From positions 2,525,915-2,589,914 of the forward strand of contig NZ_CP016201.1 in the NCBI RefSeq assembly GCF_001683335.1: DNA of 64,000 nucleotides, written 5' to 3'. Below the pieces are notes generated by a model that saw nothing but the letters and a program-made list of their open reading frames with translations, made no database searches and was not told where the DNA came from. The position numbers and the translations under genes were made by a program. This DNA is from Selenomonas sp. oral taxon 126 (GTDB taxonomy: Bacteria; Bacillota; Negativicutes; Selenomonadales; Selenomonadaceae). Positions 18,225-26,128 of the stretch are shown here, piece by piece (the first letter of the stretch is position 1; each line of letters opens with the position of its first letter).

Positions 18225-19332
18225 GGTTCAGTCTCCATCCATAGTCACGGGCAAAGGAAAGCGCCCGCGCATCCGCGCCGAGAATATCCCCTGCAAAGTT
18301 CACCATCAGCGCGCCGACCTGAACCTTGCCGAAGAGATAGCGCTCCGCGCGGACGTGCACGCGCTCGGCGATGACGGCACAGACACGCTCCGCAAGCCCT
18401 GCCGCAGCAATGACCTCCATCGCGTCCTCCGTCGTATTCGACGCAAGCACGGCGCGCACCGCCTCCTGCGCCAGCCCCTCCGCCGCCGCATAGGCGGCAA
18501 GCGTCTCAAGGCGCGCATCCGCAACGCGGTTGTGCGTGTGGAATACGCCCGCTGCCATCTTTACGAGCTTGCCCGTATGCCCGAGGATGAGGATTTTCTC
18601 CGCGCCGCGCTCCGCCGCACGATCCAGCATAAAGCCGATGAAATTACTCGTCTCGATCAGCGCCGACTGTGAGACACCGAGAGAGAGCGCAATGCGTTCT
18701 CCGATCTTGCCGGGGACAAAGACAAGCACCGGCTCGCCTGCGGCAAGCGCTACGTCAATCTGCGGCACAAGGGAGTCCTTAAACGCCTCCTCCGACATCG
18801 GACGGAGCACGCCCGTCGTCCCGATCACGGAGATCCCGCCCTCAATGCCGAGCACGGGATTGAGCGTTTTCTTCGCCAGCTCCACACCCGCAGGGATGGA
18901 GATCGTCACGCGCGCGCCGACATCGGCACTCCCTGTCATCTCCTCCACAACGTTGCGGATCAGGTTCCGTGGTCCCATATTGATCGACGGCTCACCGACG
19001 GGGAGACTCATGCCGCGTTTCGTCACCGTACCTACGCCCTCGCCCGCGCGGAATTCAATATCATCCGTTTCATCGAGAAGCGTAAGCGTTGTGAACACAG
19101 AGACGCCGTTCGTGATATCGGGGTCATCCCCCGAGAACTTCACGACCTCGGCGCGAATCCCCTCCACCGTCTTGACAACATCCTTCACGGGAATCGTCAG
19201 AGGTGTGCCGTCCAATGCCGTCAGACTGACCTCGTGCCAGTCCGCCCCCGCCATATAGAGGAACGCTGCCTTGACGCCCGCCGCCGCGCATGCTCCCGTT
19301 GTATATCCGCTGCGTAATTCGCCCTTTGCCAT
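18214..19332 (-). CDS. cbiD: Cobalt-precorrin-5B C1-methyltransferase CbiD
   Basis: First gene of the corrin operon; 372 residues. It methylates C1 with SAM. The family start LRSGYTTGACAAAGVKAA is clear, as are GEPSINMGPRNLIRNV (about residues 112-127) and HTGKLVKMAAGVFHTHN (about 255-271). ATG 19332 is chosen over an upstream open stretch because it has a GGAG site and the family start. A promoter is 31 bases upstream. Confidence 0.93.
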   Translation of the reverse strand: MAKGELRSGYTTGACAAAGVKAAFLYMAGADWHEVSLTALDGTPLTIPVKDVVKTVEGIRAEVVKFSGDDPDITNGVSVFTTLTLLDETDDIEFRAGEGVGTVTKRGMSLPVGEPSINMGPRNLIRNVVEEMTGSADVGARVTISIPAGVELAKKTLNPVLGIEGGISVIGTTGVLRPMSEEAFKDSLVPQIDVALAAGEPVLVFVPGKIGERIALSLGVSQSALIETSNFIGFMLDRAAERGAEKILILGHTGKLVKMAAGVFHTHNRVADARLETLAAYAAAEGLAQEAVRAVLASNTTEDAMEVIAAAGLAERVCAVIAERVHVRAERYLFGKVQVGALMVNFAGDILGADARALSFARDYGWRLNRES

Positions 19333-19362
19333 ACAAAATCTCCACAAGAGAAAAACAGAGTT

Positions 19363-19391
19363 ATTATAACATTCTTCCATGGAAATGAAAA
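19363..19391 (-). promoter_or_regulatory. Promoter of the cobalamin operon
   Basis: Minus strand TTTTCA (19386-19391), a 17-base spacer and an extended -10 TGT-TATAAT (19363-19368). A 10-bp palindrome TTCCATGGAA lies in the spacer (19375-19384). Only about 30 bases separate the -10 box from the cbiD start, so there is no room for a B12 riboswitch. Confidence 0.6.
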
Positions 19392-19421
19392 GAGAGCGCC
19401 GTGCTTTTCACACAACGCTCC
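19389..19421 (-). terminator. Probable terminator after lexA
   Basis: On the minus strand GAGCG and CGCTC (19394-19398 with 19416-19420) pair around an inner GTG/CAC, followed by CTTTTC. A modest hairpin that overlaps the -35 region of the cobalamin operon promoter. Confidence 0.45.
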
Positions 19422-19432
19422 CGAAATGTCCA

Positions 19433-20036
19433 TCAAATATGGCGATAGAGTCCGATGACCTTGCCGAGAATCTGCACATCCGTCTCGTAGAACGGCTCCA
19501 TCGAGTCGTTCTCCGGCTGCAGGCGTATGCAGGTCTTTTCGCGGAAGAAACGCTTCACCGTCGCCGACTCGCCATCGATCAGCGCCACGACAATATCCCC
19601 GTTGTTCGCCGTCGGCTGCTGGCGCACGAGCACGAAGTCCCCGTCGAAGATGCCGACGTTGATCATGCTGTCGCCCTGTATGCGCAGCATAAAGACATCC
19701 TCCGAGGTTCCAAGCAGCGCGCGCGGGAAGGAGAAGACCTCCTCGACGTTCTGCTCCGCGAGAATCGGCTCGCCCGCGGTCACTGTTCCGACAAGCGGTA
19801 CAGGGAGCGTGCGCCCCCACGGATTCTCACCCATGATGTCGATCGCACGCGGCTTCGTCGCATCGCGTCGAATCGCGCCGTTCTCCTCGAGCATGGCGAG
19901 ATAGCGATGTACGGTCGAACTGGACTTCAGTCCGACTCTCACGCACCGAGGGCGGATACCCCTTCTCGACCAAGAAATCCTTAATATACTGCAAGATCTC
20001 GGATTGACGCCGTGTGGAGATTCTGGTTTTCTTCAC
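19433..20036 (-). pseudogene. lexA: LexA repressor, frameshifted between the second and third helices
   Basis: SOS repressor split over two frames. The first (GTG 20036, [20 protein letters not shown]) runs normally to GYPPSVRE and then leaves the LexA frame. The second picks up at [20 protein letters not shown] and continues to 19433. Intact LexA has about four residues (IGxA) between VRE and VGL; here only one base stands there, a net loss of about 11 bases. The peptidase domain looks intact: cleavage site TAG in VGTVTAGEP, serine in QGDSM, lysine in SATVKRF. If real, the DNA-binding domain is separated from the dimerisation domain and SOS control is probably lost. A sequencing error cannot be excluded. 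Confidence 0.8.
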
Positions 20037-20060
20037 GGTAATACCCCCCTGACAGGTTCG

Positions 20061-20107
20061 TTCGTACACATATAGTCCTTTATATCATAGCATATGTACG
20101 TTCTAAA
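20061..20107 (-). promoter_or_regulatory. lexA promoter region with inverted motif
   Basis: Minus strand TTTAGA (20102-20107), 17 bases, TATAAA (20079-20084). Two inverted half-motifs flank the -10 area: GAACGTACATATG (20091-20103, minus) and TTCGTACACATATAG (20061-20075, plus). They resemble an autoregulatory dyad but do not match the known Gram-positive SOS box CGAACRNRYGTTYC. Confidence 0.35.
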
Positions 20108-20132
20108 AAAAAGAGGGTTTTGAAAAAAAACA

Positions 20133-21023
20133 TCAATTCGTATCAAATTTTTGTTCTGCATCGTGCAGAATGCCGTCACGGCGCTCCTTCGATGCAGCAA
20201 AATAATCGTGCACCGCCTGCCGATCCCCGCGCTCAACCGCTGTGATGACCTCGCCGAGGATTGCCTGCAGCTCACGCAGAGAGTCCGCAATCGGCACGCC
20301 GTTCGTCATGCAGATGTCCGCCCACATATCCGCATTAGACGACGCAATGCGCGTGGTGTCCTTGAAGCCGCCGCCGATGAGCTTCAGACAGGAGTCCAGA
20401 TCGTCGCCGCTACGGTTCAGCAGTGTGACGAGCGCCGCCGCCGCAAGATGCGGCACATGGCTGATGACTGCGGCGCAGCGGTCATGCTGTGCGAGATCAA
20501 GCGTCGTGAAGTTCGCGCGCGTATGCCTCAGGAGCGCCATCAATCGCTCCTTGACCTCCTGCGGCACCGTCTCGTCGTCGATGATGACGTACGCCTTGCC
20601 TGCAAAAAGATCCTTCGTTGCTGCCTCGACGCCGCTCTTCTCGCGCCCCGTCATGGGATGCCCCGGCACATAGTACACATACGGGGGCAGAATCCTGTGC
20701 AGTGCCTCGTAGATATAGCCCTTCGTACTGCCCGCGTCGGTGAGGATTGCGCCCGCTTTCAGATAGGGCAGGATGCGCTCGACCATCGGCACAATCTGCA
20801 GGACGGGCGGACTGAGATAGACAATATCCGCATCCCCCACCACAGCTTCGAGATCGGATGAGGCAACGTCTACCGCGCCGCATGCCATCGCCGCACGCAT
20901 GGATGCCTCCGTACGGCAGAGTCCCGTGATATAGATGGCATCACCAAGTGCATCCTTGAGCGCGAGTCCGAGCGAGCCGCCAATGAGACCGACGCCGATG
21001 ATGGCGAGCTTTGTCCGCTTCAT
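20133..21023 (-). CDS. tyrA: Prephenate dehydrogenase TyrA
   Basis: A 296-residue NAD-dependent enzyme converting prephenate to 4-hydroxyphenylpyruvate for tyrosine. The dinucleotide loop IIGVGLIGGSLGLALKDA (about residues 8-25) is followed by VDVASSDLEAVVGDADIVYLSPP. Conserved HPMTGREKSGVEAA (about 121-134) and the SHVPHLAAAAL region (about 187-197) complete the family pattern. No C-terminal ACT domain is present. It overlaps aroF by four bases; both belong to the tyrosine branch. Confidence 0.92.
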   Translation of the reverse strand: MKRTKLAIIGVGLIGGSLGLALKDALGDAIYITGLCRTEASMRAAMACGAVDVASSDLEAVVGDADIVYLSPPVLQIVPMVERILPYLKAGAILTDAGSTKGYIYEALHRILPPYVYYVPGHPMTGREKSGVEAATKDLFAGKAYVIIDDETVPQEVKERLMALLRHTRANFTTLDLAQHDRCAAVISHVPHLAAAALVTLLNRSGDDLDSCLKLIGGGFKDTTRIASSNADMWADICMTNGVPIADSLRELQAILGEVITAVERGDRQAVHDYFAASKERRDGILHDAEQKFDTN

Positions 21024-22033
21024 GCGCGCCGCCCGACCGCCGGGGCAATCTGGCGCACCTCATCCATCAGCAGCTCAAACTTCTGCGGGATGAGGCTCTG
21101 ATCACCGTCCGAAAGCGCGCGCTCGGGATGGCAGTGCACCTCGATGATGAGACCGTCCGCACCGACCGCCACAGAGGCGCGCGCGAGCGGGCGCACCATC
21201 TGCCAGCGCCCCGTCCCATGACTCGGATCGGCAATGACGGGAAAATGTGTGAGCTCCTTGAGCGCCGCCACGGCGTTAAGATCCATCGTATTGCGTGTAT
21301 AGGTCTCGTAGGTGCGGATGCCGCGCTCGCAGAAGATGATGTTCCCGTTCCCGCCCGCAGCAATGTACTCGGCCGCATTCAGCCACTCGCTGATCGTTGC
21401 GGACAGCCCGCGCTTGAAGAGCACAGGCGTCTGCGTCCTGCCGAGCGCCTTGAGCATCTGGAAATTCTGCATATTGCGCGCCCCGACCTGCAGCAGATCG
21501 GCATATTCGGCAACGAGTTCAATGTCGTCCTTGTCCACGACCTCGGTCACAACGCGCAGCCCGGTCTTGTCCGCCACATCGCGGAGAATCTTCAGCCCCT
21601 CCAGTCCGAGTCCCTGAAAGTCATAGGGACTCGTACGCGGTTTGAATGCACCGCCGCGCAGGAATTGAGCACCGGCCGCCTTCACTTTGACCGCAACATC
21701 ATAGAGCTGGTCATAGCTCTCGACCGAGCAGGGCCCCGCCATAATGGCAAGCTGCTCACCGCCGACGGGGAAGCCCGCCACATCCACAATCGTGTTGGCA
21801 GGATGGAAGTCGCGGCTGACGAGCTTGTATTTCTCCGTAATACGAACTGTTTTCTCAACGCCTTCCATCATATTCATCTCAAGCCCCGCAATGATCTTCT
21901 TATCGCCAATCACGCCGATGATGAAGCGATCCTCGCCCTTCGACAGATGTGTGCGAAGCCCTGCCTGTTCAATCTTCGCCGTGACCTGATCGATATTCGC
22001 CTGTGTGGCTCTTGGATTCATAACAACTATCAT
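21020..22033 (-). CDS. aroF: 3-deoxy-7-phosphoheptulonate synthase (AroA-beta type)
   Basis: The first enzyme of the shikimate pathway, 337 residues. An N-terminal ferredoxin-like regulatory domain (MIVVMNPRATQANIDQVTAK, to about residue 70) is joined to the KDO8P-synthase-like barrel. Barrel motifs include MAGPCSVESYDQL (about 89-101), LRGGAFKPRTSPYDFQG (about 116-132) and IADPSHGTGRW (about 265-275). The N-terminal domain is the Thermotoga/Negativicutes type, which mediates feedback inhibition by Tyr/Phe in related enzymes. Confidence 0.93.
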   Translation of the reverse strand: MIVVMNPRATQANIDQVTAKIEQAGLRTHLSKGEDRFIIGVIGDKKIIAGLEMNMMEGVEKTVRITEKYKLVSRDFHPANTIVDVAGFPVGGEQLAIMAGPCSVESYDQLYDVAVKVKAAGAQFLRGGAFKPRTSPYDFQGLGLEGLKILRDVADKTGLRVVTEVVDKDDIELVAEYADLLQVGARNMQNFQMLKALGRTQTPVLFKRGLSATISEWLNAAEYIAAGGNGNIIFCERGIRTYETYTRNTMDLNAVAALKELTHFPVIADPSHGTGRWQMVRPLARASVAVGADGLIIEVHCHPERALSDGDQSLIPQKFELLMDEVRQIAPAVGRRA

Positions 22034-22045
22034 AATGCGCCTCCA

Positions 22046-22495
22046 TCATACCTTGATCATAGCAATTTCGTCACAGTTCGGATACTTCGGGCAGTCAATG
22101 CACTCTTTCCAAACCTTCTGCGGCAGTTCCTCCCGGCTGATGCGGATGAAGCCGAGCTTGCGGAAAAAGTCGGGCTTATAGGTCAGCGTAAACACCTTCT
22201 CGATGCCGAGCGCATCCCCCTCTGCGAGCAGGCGGCGCACAATCTCCGCACCGATCCCCTGCCGCGTATGCTCGGGCGCAATCGCCATCATGCGCACCTC
22301 GGCGAGCCGATCCCACATGATGTGCAGCGCACCGACACCGACGACAGTGTCGTCTTCCTCCGCCACAACCATATCGCGGAGGTTCTCATAGAGCGTATTG
22401 CGCGAGCGCGGGAGCATCTCTCCCTGTACTGCATAGATATGCACGAGTCCGTAGATGGACTCAATATCATCAAACCGTGCCTTTCGGTAAATCAT
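22046..22495 (-). CDS. GNAT N-acetyltransferase, ArgA-like
   Basis: A 149-residue single-domain GNAT enzyme. The acetyl-CoA loop is EHTRQGIGAEIVRRLL (about residues 73-88). The C-terminal LPQKVWKECIDCPKYPNCDE, with three cysteines, matches the short N-acetylglutamate synthases found in bacteria without the long ArgA. That would place it in arginine synthesis, but no other arg gene is nearby. Probable, not certain. Confidence 0.7.
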   Translation of the reverse strand: MIYRKARFDDIESIYGLVHIYAVQGEMLPRSRNTLYENLRDMVVAEEDDTVVGVGALHIMWDRLAEVRMMAIAPEHTRQGIGAEIVRRLLAEGDALGIEKVFTLTYKPDFFRKLGFIRISREELPQKVWKECIDCPKYPNCDEIAMIKV

Positions 22496-22522
22496 GCCCT
22501 CACGCTCCCTTCTCCAATGCAG

Positions 22523-23152
22523 TTAAATGGCACTCGGACAGACCAGTGCGAGCGGGCACTCCCCGCAGAGCGGCTTGCGCGCCTTGCAGCGCTGACGTCC
22601 GTGCAGGATCAGCCAGTGATGCGCATCGCTCCAATCCTCACGCGGGATTGCCTTTTGCAGCCCCTTCTCCACCTCGAGCGGCGTCTTGCCGACGGCAAGC
22701 CGCAGACGGTTCGCCACACGAAAGACATGGGTGTCGACGGCAATCGCGGGTGCGTGGAAGGCGACGCTCATCACGACATTTGCCGTCTTGCGTCCGACGC
22801 CCGGGAGACGCTGCAACGCCTCAAAGTCTGCCGGAACCTCGCCGCCGTACTCCTGCAGGAGGATGTCACAGGTCTCCAAAATGTGTTTCGCCTTCATGCG
22901 GAAGAATCCGCAGTCGTGAATCGCTGCCTCGAGCTGTTCCTGCCCAAGCGCGGCAATTGCCTCCGGCGTATTCGCACGCGGGAAGAGTCTGCTCGTCACG
23001 ATATTCACGCGCACATCCGTACACTGCGCTGAGAGAATCACCGCAATGAGGAGTTCGAACGGCGTCTTGAATTCCAGCGCAGGCTTTGCATTGGGATAGA
23101 GAGTGCGGAGGATGTGGAGCTGCTCCGCCTTGATGGCTTTCGTTACTCTCAT
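22523..23152 (-). CDS. nth: Endonuclease III
   Basis: A base-excision repair glycosylase/AP lyase for oxidised pyrimidines, 209 residues. The helix-hairpin-helix LPGVGRKTANVVMSVAF (about residues 112-128) contains the catalytic lysine, and DTHVFRVANRL (about 136-146) the catalytic aspartate. The C-terminal [4Fe-4S] motif CKARKPLCGECPLALVC (C-x6-C-x2-C-x5-C) is complete. It follows the PFL-family gene with one base between. Confidence 0.95.
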   Translation of the reverse strand: MRVTKAIKAEQLHILRTLYPNAKPALEFKTPFELLIAVILSAQCTDVRVNIVTSRLFPRANTPEAIAALGQEQLEAAIHDCGFFRMKAKHILETCDILLQEYGGEVPADFEALQRLPGVGRKTANVVMSVAFHAPAIAVDTHVFRVANRLRLAVGKTPLEVEKGLQKAIPREDWSDAHHWLILHGRQRCKARKPLCGECPLALVCPSAI

Positions 23153-23153
23153 A

Positions 23154-24515
23154 TCAGTTCGTCAGCGACCTCGTCGGCGCCGGAATCCGTCCGCCGCGCG
23201 CAATGAAGGCTGCCGAACTGAATCCGCTGCGCACGGGCACAATCGGCGAATAGCCGAGGAGCCCGCCAAACGATACGCCCTCGCCGACCTTCTTGCCCGG
23301 AACGGGAATGACACGCACCGCCGTCGTCTTGTTGTTCACCATGCCGATCGCCGCCTCATCCGCAATGATTGCCGCAATCGTGGCGGCGGGCGTATCGCCC
23401 TCAATCGCAATCATATCAAGGCCGACCGAGCAGACGCAGGTCATCGCCTCGAGCTTCTCGATCGAGAGGCTGCCGCGCTGTACGGCATCGATCATGCCCT
23501 CATCCTCGCTGACGGGGATAAACGCGCCCGAGAGCCCGCCGACATGGGAGCTCGCCATAAGTCCGCCCTTCTTGACCGCGTCGTTGAGGAGCGCAAGTGC
23601 TGCCGTCGTGCCGGGCGCGCCGCACGCCTCAAGCCCCATTTCCTCGAGAATGCGCGCCACACTGTCGCCGACCTCCGAGGTCGGCGCAAGCGAGAGATCA
23701 ATGATGCCGAACGGCACGCCAAGGCGGCGCGCCGCCTCGCGTGCAACGAGCTGACCCACGCGTGTGATCTTGAACGCCGTGCGCTTGATCGTCTCCGCAA
23801 TCTCCGTGAAGTCCGCGCCCTTGAGATCCTCAAGCGCGTGCTTCACGACGCCGGGGCCGCTGACCCCGACATTGATGACGCGGTCGCCCTCGGCAACGCC
23901 GTGGAACGCGCCCGCCATGAACGGATTGTCTCCCGGCGCATTGCAGAACACGACAATCTTCGCGCAGCCGATTGCCTCCTGCTCGCGCGTCAGCTCCGCC
24001 GTACGCTTGATTGTCTCGCCCATCTCACGCACGGCATCCATATTGATGCCCGCCTTCGTCGAACCGATGTTCACCGAGGAGCAGACGATATCCGTCGCCG
24101 CCATCGCCTGCGGAATCGAGTCGATGAGCACGCGGTCGCCGTGTGTCATCCCCTTTTCGACGAGCGCGGAAAAGCCTCCGATGAAGTTGACGCCGACCGC
24201 CTTCGCTGCACGGTCAAGTGCCTCTGCGACGGGTACGAAGGAGTCCGTCTGACACGCGTCCGCCGCAATCGCAATCGGCGTGACAGAAATGCGCTTGTTG
24301 ATGATGGGGATGCCGTACTCCGTCTCAATGTCCTCGCCCGTACGCACGAGATACTCCGCCGAGCGCGTAATCTTCTCGTAGACATTCTGGCAGAACTTGT
24401 CGATGTTCGGATGTGCACAGTCACGCAGGGAGATTCCCATCGTGATTGTGCGCACATCGAGACGGTTCTCCGTAATCATCCGATTTGTTTCGCGGATGTC
24501 CTCAAATGTAATCAC
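23154..24515 (-). CDS. PFL family protein (UPF0210/DUF711)
   Basis: A 453-residue protein of the UPF0210 family, related in fold to pyruvate formate-lyase but of unknown function. Conserved stretches include [15 protein letters not shown] (about residues 22-36), [18 protein letters not shown] (about 146-163) and the C-terminal [20 protein letters not shown]. Starts at GTG 24515 with GAGGAG before it. It is nearly always paired with a 90-residue ACT protein, as here, 15 bases upstream. Confidence 0.88.
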   Translation of the reverse strand: MITFEDIRETNRMITENRLDVRTITMGISLRDCAHPNIDKFCQNVYEKITRSAEYLVRTGEDIETEYGIPIINKRISVTPIAIAADACQTDSFVPVAEALDRAAKAVGVNFIGGFSALVEKGMTHGDRVLIDSIPQAMAATDIVCSSVNIGSTKAGINMDAVREMGETIKRTAELTREQEAIGCAKIVVFCNAPGDNPFMAGAFHGVAEGDRVINVGVSGPGVVKHALEDLKGADFTEIAETIKRTAFKITRVGQLVAREAARRLGVPFGIIDLSLAPTSEVGDSVARILEEMGLEACGAPGTTAALALLNDAVKKGGLMASSHVGGLSGAFIPVSEDEGMIDAVQRGSLSIEKLEAMTCVCSVGLDMIAIEGDTPAATIAAIIADEAAIGMVNNKTTAVRVIPVPGKKVGEGVSFGGLLGYSPIVPVRSGFSSAAFIARGGRIPAPTRSLTN

Positions 24516-24530
24516 TCTGCTGCTCCTCGC

Positions 24531-24803
24531 TCACACACTGTGCATGACCTGAAAGATGTCCTGATGCTGGAGTTTGATCTGGAGACCGCGCTCCTCGCCC
24601 TTTTTCCGCAGGAGTTCCTGCAAATCCTTCAAGCGAATATCGGCATCATCAGGCATCTCTGCAATCATGACCATGTTGAAGAAACCATCCATAATATTCT
24701 GGTTCACATTCATGATATTCACGCGCTGCTCCGCAAGAATCCCGCTCACCATTGCCACAATACCGACCTGATCCCGCCCGACAATCGTCACAACCAGCTT
24801 CAT
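24531..24803 (-). CDS. ACT domain protein (UPF0237), partner of the PFL-family protein
   Basis: A 90-residue protein made of one ACT domain: MKLVVTIVGRDQVGIVAMVS, then NIMNVNQNIMDGFFNMVMI and a helical tail. ATG 24803 is preferred to the GTG three codons earlier because GGAG lies eight bases before the ATG and family members start this way. Probably senses an amino acid and acts with the downstream PFL-family protein, which is an inference from constant pairing. Confidence 0.88.
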   Translation of the reverse strand: MKLVVTIVGRDQVGIVAMVSGILAEQRVNIMNVNQNIMDGFFNMVMIAEMPDDADIRLKDLQELLRKKGEERGLQIKLQHQDIFQVMHSV

Positions 24804-24868
24804 CGTCGTCACTCCTCATCGAAAAATATACGCCAACGCCGCTCTTCGCCGCGCGCAGCATACACTAA

Positions 24869-24897
24869 GTTATATCAGAAAATGCCGATAGCGTCAA
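24869..24897 (-). promoter_or_regulatory. Promoter of the ACT-PFL-nth-GNAT-aroF-tyrA run
   Basis: Minus strand TTGACG (24892-24897), 17 bases, TATAAC (24869-24874). No other promoter-sized gap occurs until after tyrA, so six genes may be read from here. Confidence 0.65.
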
Positions 24898-24928
24898 TAA
24901 TTATGCGCTCTCGGCGTTTTTTCTACGC

Positions 24929-24981
24929 AAAAAGAACTGCCAAACGAAACGGGAACCCGTTTTTCGTTTGACAGCTCTTTT
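24929..24981 (-). terminator. Terminator of the ArsR/CoA-disulfide reductase operon
   Basis: A long imperfect inverted repeat centred at 24953, with arms around AACTGCCAAACGAAACGGG and CCCGTTTTTCGTTTGACAGCT. On the minus strand it ends in T-rich sequence. It lies 13 bases past the last gene of that operon. Confidence 0.75.
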
Positions 24982-24993
24982 CTCGTATAGCGA

Positions 24994-25623
24994 TCAGCAG
25001 TTATCACAAATCTCCTGTATCCCCTTCGTCTGACGATCACCGTGCGCCTCCTGCGGCGCTTTGGCGCGACAGATCGCCTGTGTCATCGTTCCCATAGGAC
25101 AGACGACACACCATGCACGCGGACGATAGCGCAGCATCATCAAAATGCCGATGATCGCCGAGGTCAGCATGAGACTGTAAAAGCCGAATGCGAACTGCGC
25201 GAACCACGGCGCGCCGCCCCCGCCATATGCCCATCCCCACGGCACATCAAACAGCCAGAACAGTGTCACCGTCTCCCGCAGAGGAGCACCTATCGCCGCA
25301 TGATAGCTTACAACCATCACATTGGCAAACATGGTCAGAAAGAACGCCAAGAATCCATAGCGGAAGCGCCGACTGCGCAGCCACATTGGCAGTTCATTTC
25401 GTGCGGAAAGATGCAGACGGCTGCCGAGCAGCTGAAAGAGCTGTCCACGATCACAGTAGTGATTGCAGTAATCCTTGTTTCCCGCCACCAAAGCAAAGGC
25501 GAGCGGTGTGAGAAAGCAGATCATACCGAGCCATGCGAACAGAATATTGACAAAGCCCAGTGAGAAATACACGATGGAGAAGATCCAAAAATATTGATAC
25601 CATCGCTTGCCCCTCGTCCTCAT
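24994..25623 (-). CDS. NapH-like membrane Fe-S protein without ferredoxin domain
   Basis: A 209-residue membrane protein with about four or five hydrophobic helices. Two cysteine motifs resemble the cytoplasmic motifs of the NapH/CcoG/YccM family: CNHYCDRGQ (about residues 52-60) and CVVCPMGT (about 172-179). NapH itself carries two ferredoxin-type clusters at its C-terminus. Here they are absent, but the gene just upstream is a two-cluster ferredoxin, so the pair may make up a split NapH. The protein ends IQEICDNC, adding two more cysteines. ATG 25623 overlaps the ferredoxin stop (ATGA) and has GGAGG upstream. Confidence 0.65.
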   Translation of the reverse strand: MRTRGKRWYQYFWIFSIVYFSLGFVNILFAWLGMICFLTPLAFALVAGNKDYCNHYCDRGQLFQLLGSRLHLSARNELPMWLRSRRFRYGFLAFFLTMFANVMVVSYHAAIGAPLRETVTLFWLFDVPWGWAYGGGGAPWFAQFAFGFYSLMLTSAIIGILMMLRYRPRAWCVVCPMGTMTQAICRAKAPQEAHGDRQTKGIQEICDNC

Positions 25624-25823
25624 GTGCACACCTCCATTCGTATGATCTCCGCCGGACACTCACGACTGCACATACCGCAGCCGACGCAGCGTGCAGGATC
25701 GACCACCGCATAGAGCCCGCGCCTAACGGAGATTGCTCCACGTGGGCACACACTCTGACACGTTCCACAGGCAACGCAGCTTCCGCGTTCAACAACAGGG
25801 AGTGGCCGCTTCCTCGTCCCCAT
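25620..25823 (-). CDS. Two-[4Fe-4S] ferredoxin
   Basis: A 67-residue ferredoxin with two complete cluster motifs, CVACGTCQSVCP and CVGCGMCSRECP, each CxxCxxCxxxCP. ATG 25823 is chosen because GGAGGGGG precedes it; it overlaps the 3' end of the arsR gene by 35 bases. A probable electron carrier between the CoA-disulfide reductase and the membrane protein of the same operon, which is inference from context. Confidence 0.8.
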   Translation of the reverse strand: MGTRKRPLPVVERGSCVACGTCQSVCPRGAISVRRGLYAVVDPARCVGCGMCSRECPAEIIRMEVCT

Positions 25824-26127
25824 GAGGCGCCCCCTCCTCGTCTGCCCCACAGAGCAGGGCACGCAAGATCTTTGCAACACGTTCATCCTTCAACTGATAA
25901 GCAACCTCGAGCCCGCTGCGTTCTCCACGGATCAGCCCCGCTTGGCGCAGCTTGCTCAGATGCTGCGACACGGTGGACTGCGGTGCATCCAGACAATCCT
26001 GCATATAGGAGACATTACAGCTCCCCTCACGCAGAAGCCGCCGCACAATACAGAGCCGTACGGGATGCGCCAATGCCCGCAAGAAATCTGCGGCCTCCTC
26101 AAGACGCTCCTGATCCTCAATTACCAT
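25789..26127 (-). CDS. ArsR-family repressor, possible persulfide or metal sensor
   Basis: A 112-residue winged helix-turn-helix protein: ALAHPVRLCIVRRLL (about residues 18-32) and recognition helix APQSTVSQHLSKLRQAGLI (about 48-66). It has six cysteines (26, 37, 45, 93, 111, 112), more than needed for folding, so a thiol-based or metal-based signal is likely. ATG 26127 is favoured by GAGGAG ten bases upstream; an ATG six codons earlier has no such site. One base separates it from the reductase stop. It probably controls its own operon through the palindrome at 27831-27845. Confidence 0.85.
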   Translation of the reverse strand: MVIEDQERLEEAADFLRALAHPVRLCIVRRLLREGSCNVSYMQDCLDAPQSTVSQHLSKLRQAGLIRGERSGLEVAYQLKDERVAKILRALLCGADEEGAPHGDEEAATPCC

Positions 26128-26128
26128 C

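Noticed and set aside
19333..19432. Cobalamin riboswitch before cbiD
   Set aside because: Only 100 bases separate lexA and cbiD, with no B12-box-like conserved core; the promoter leaves about 30 bases of leader.
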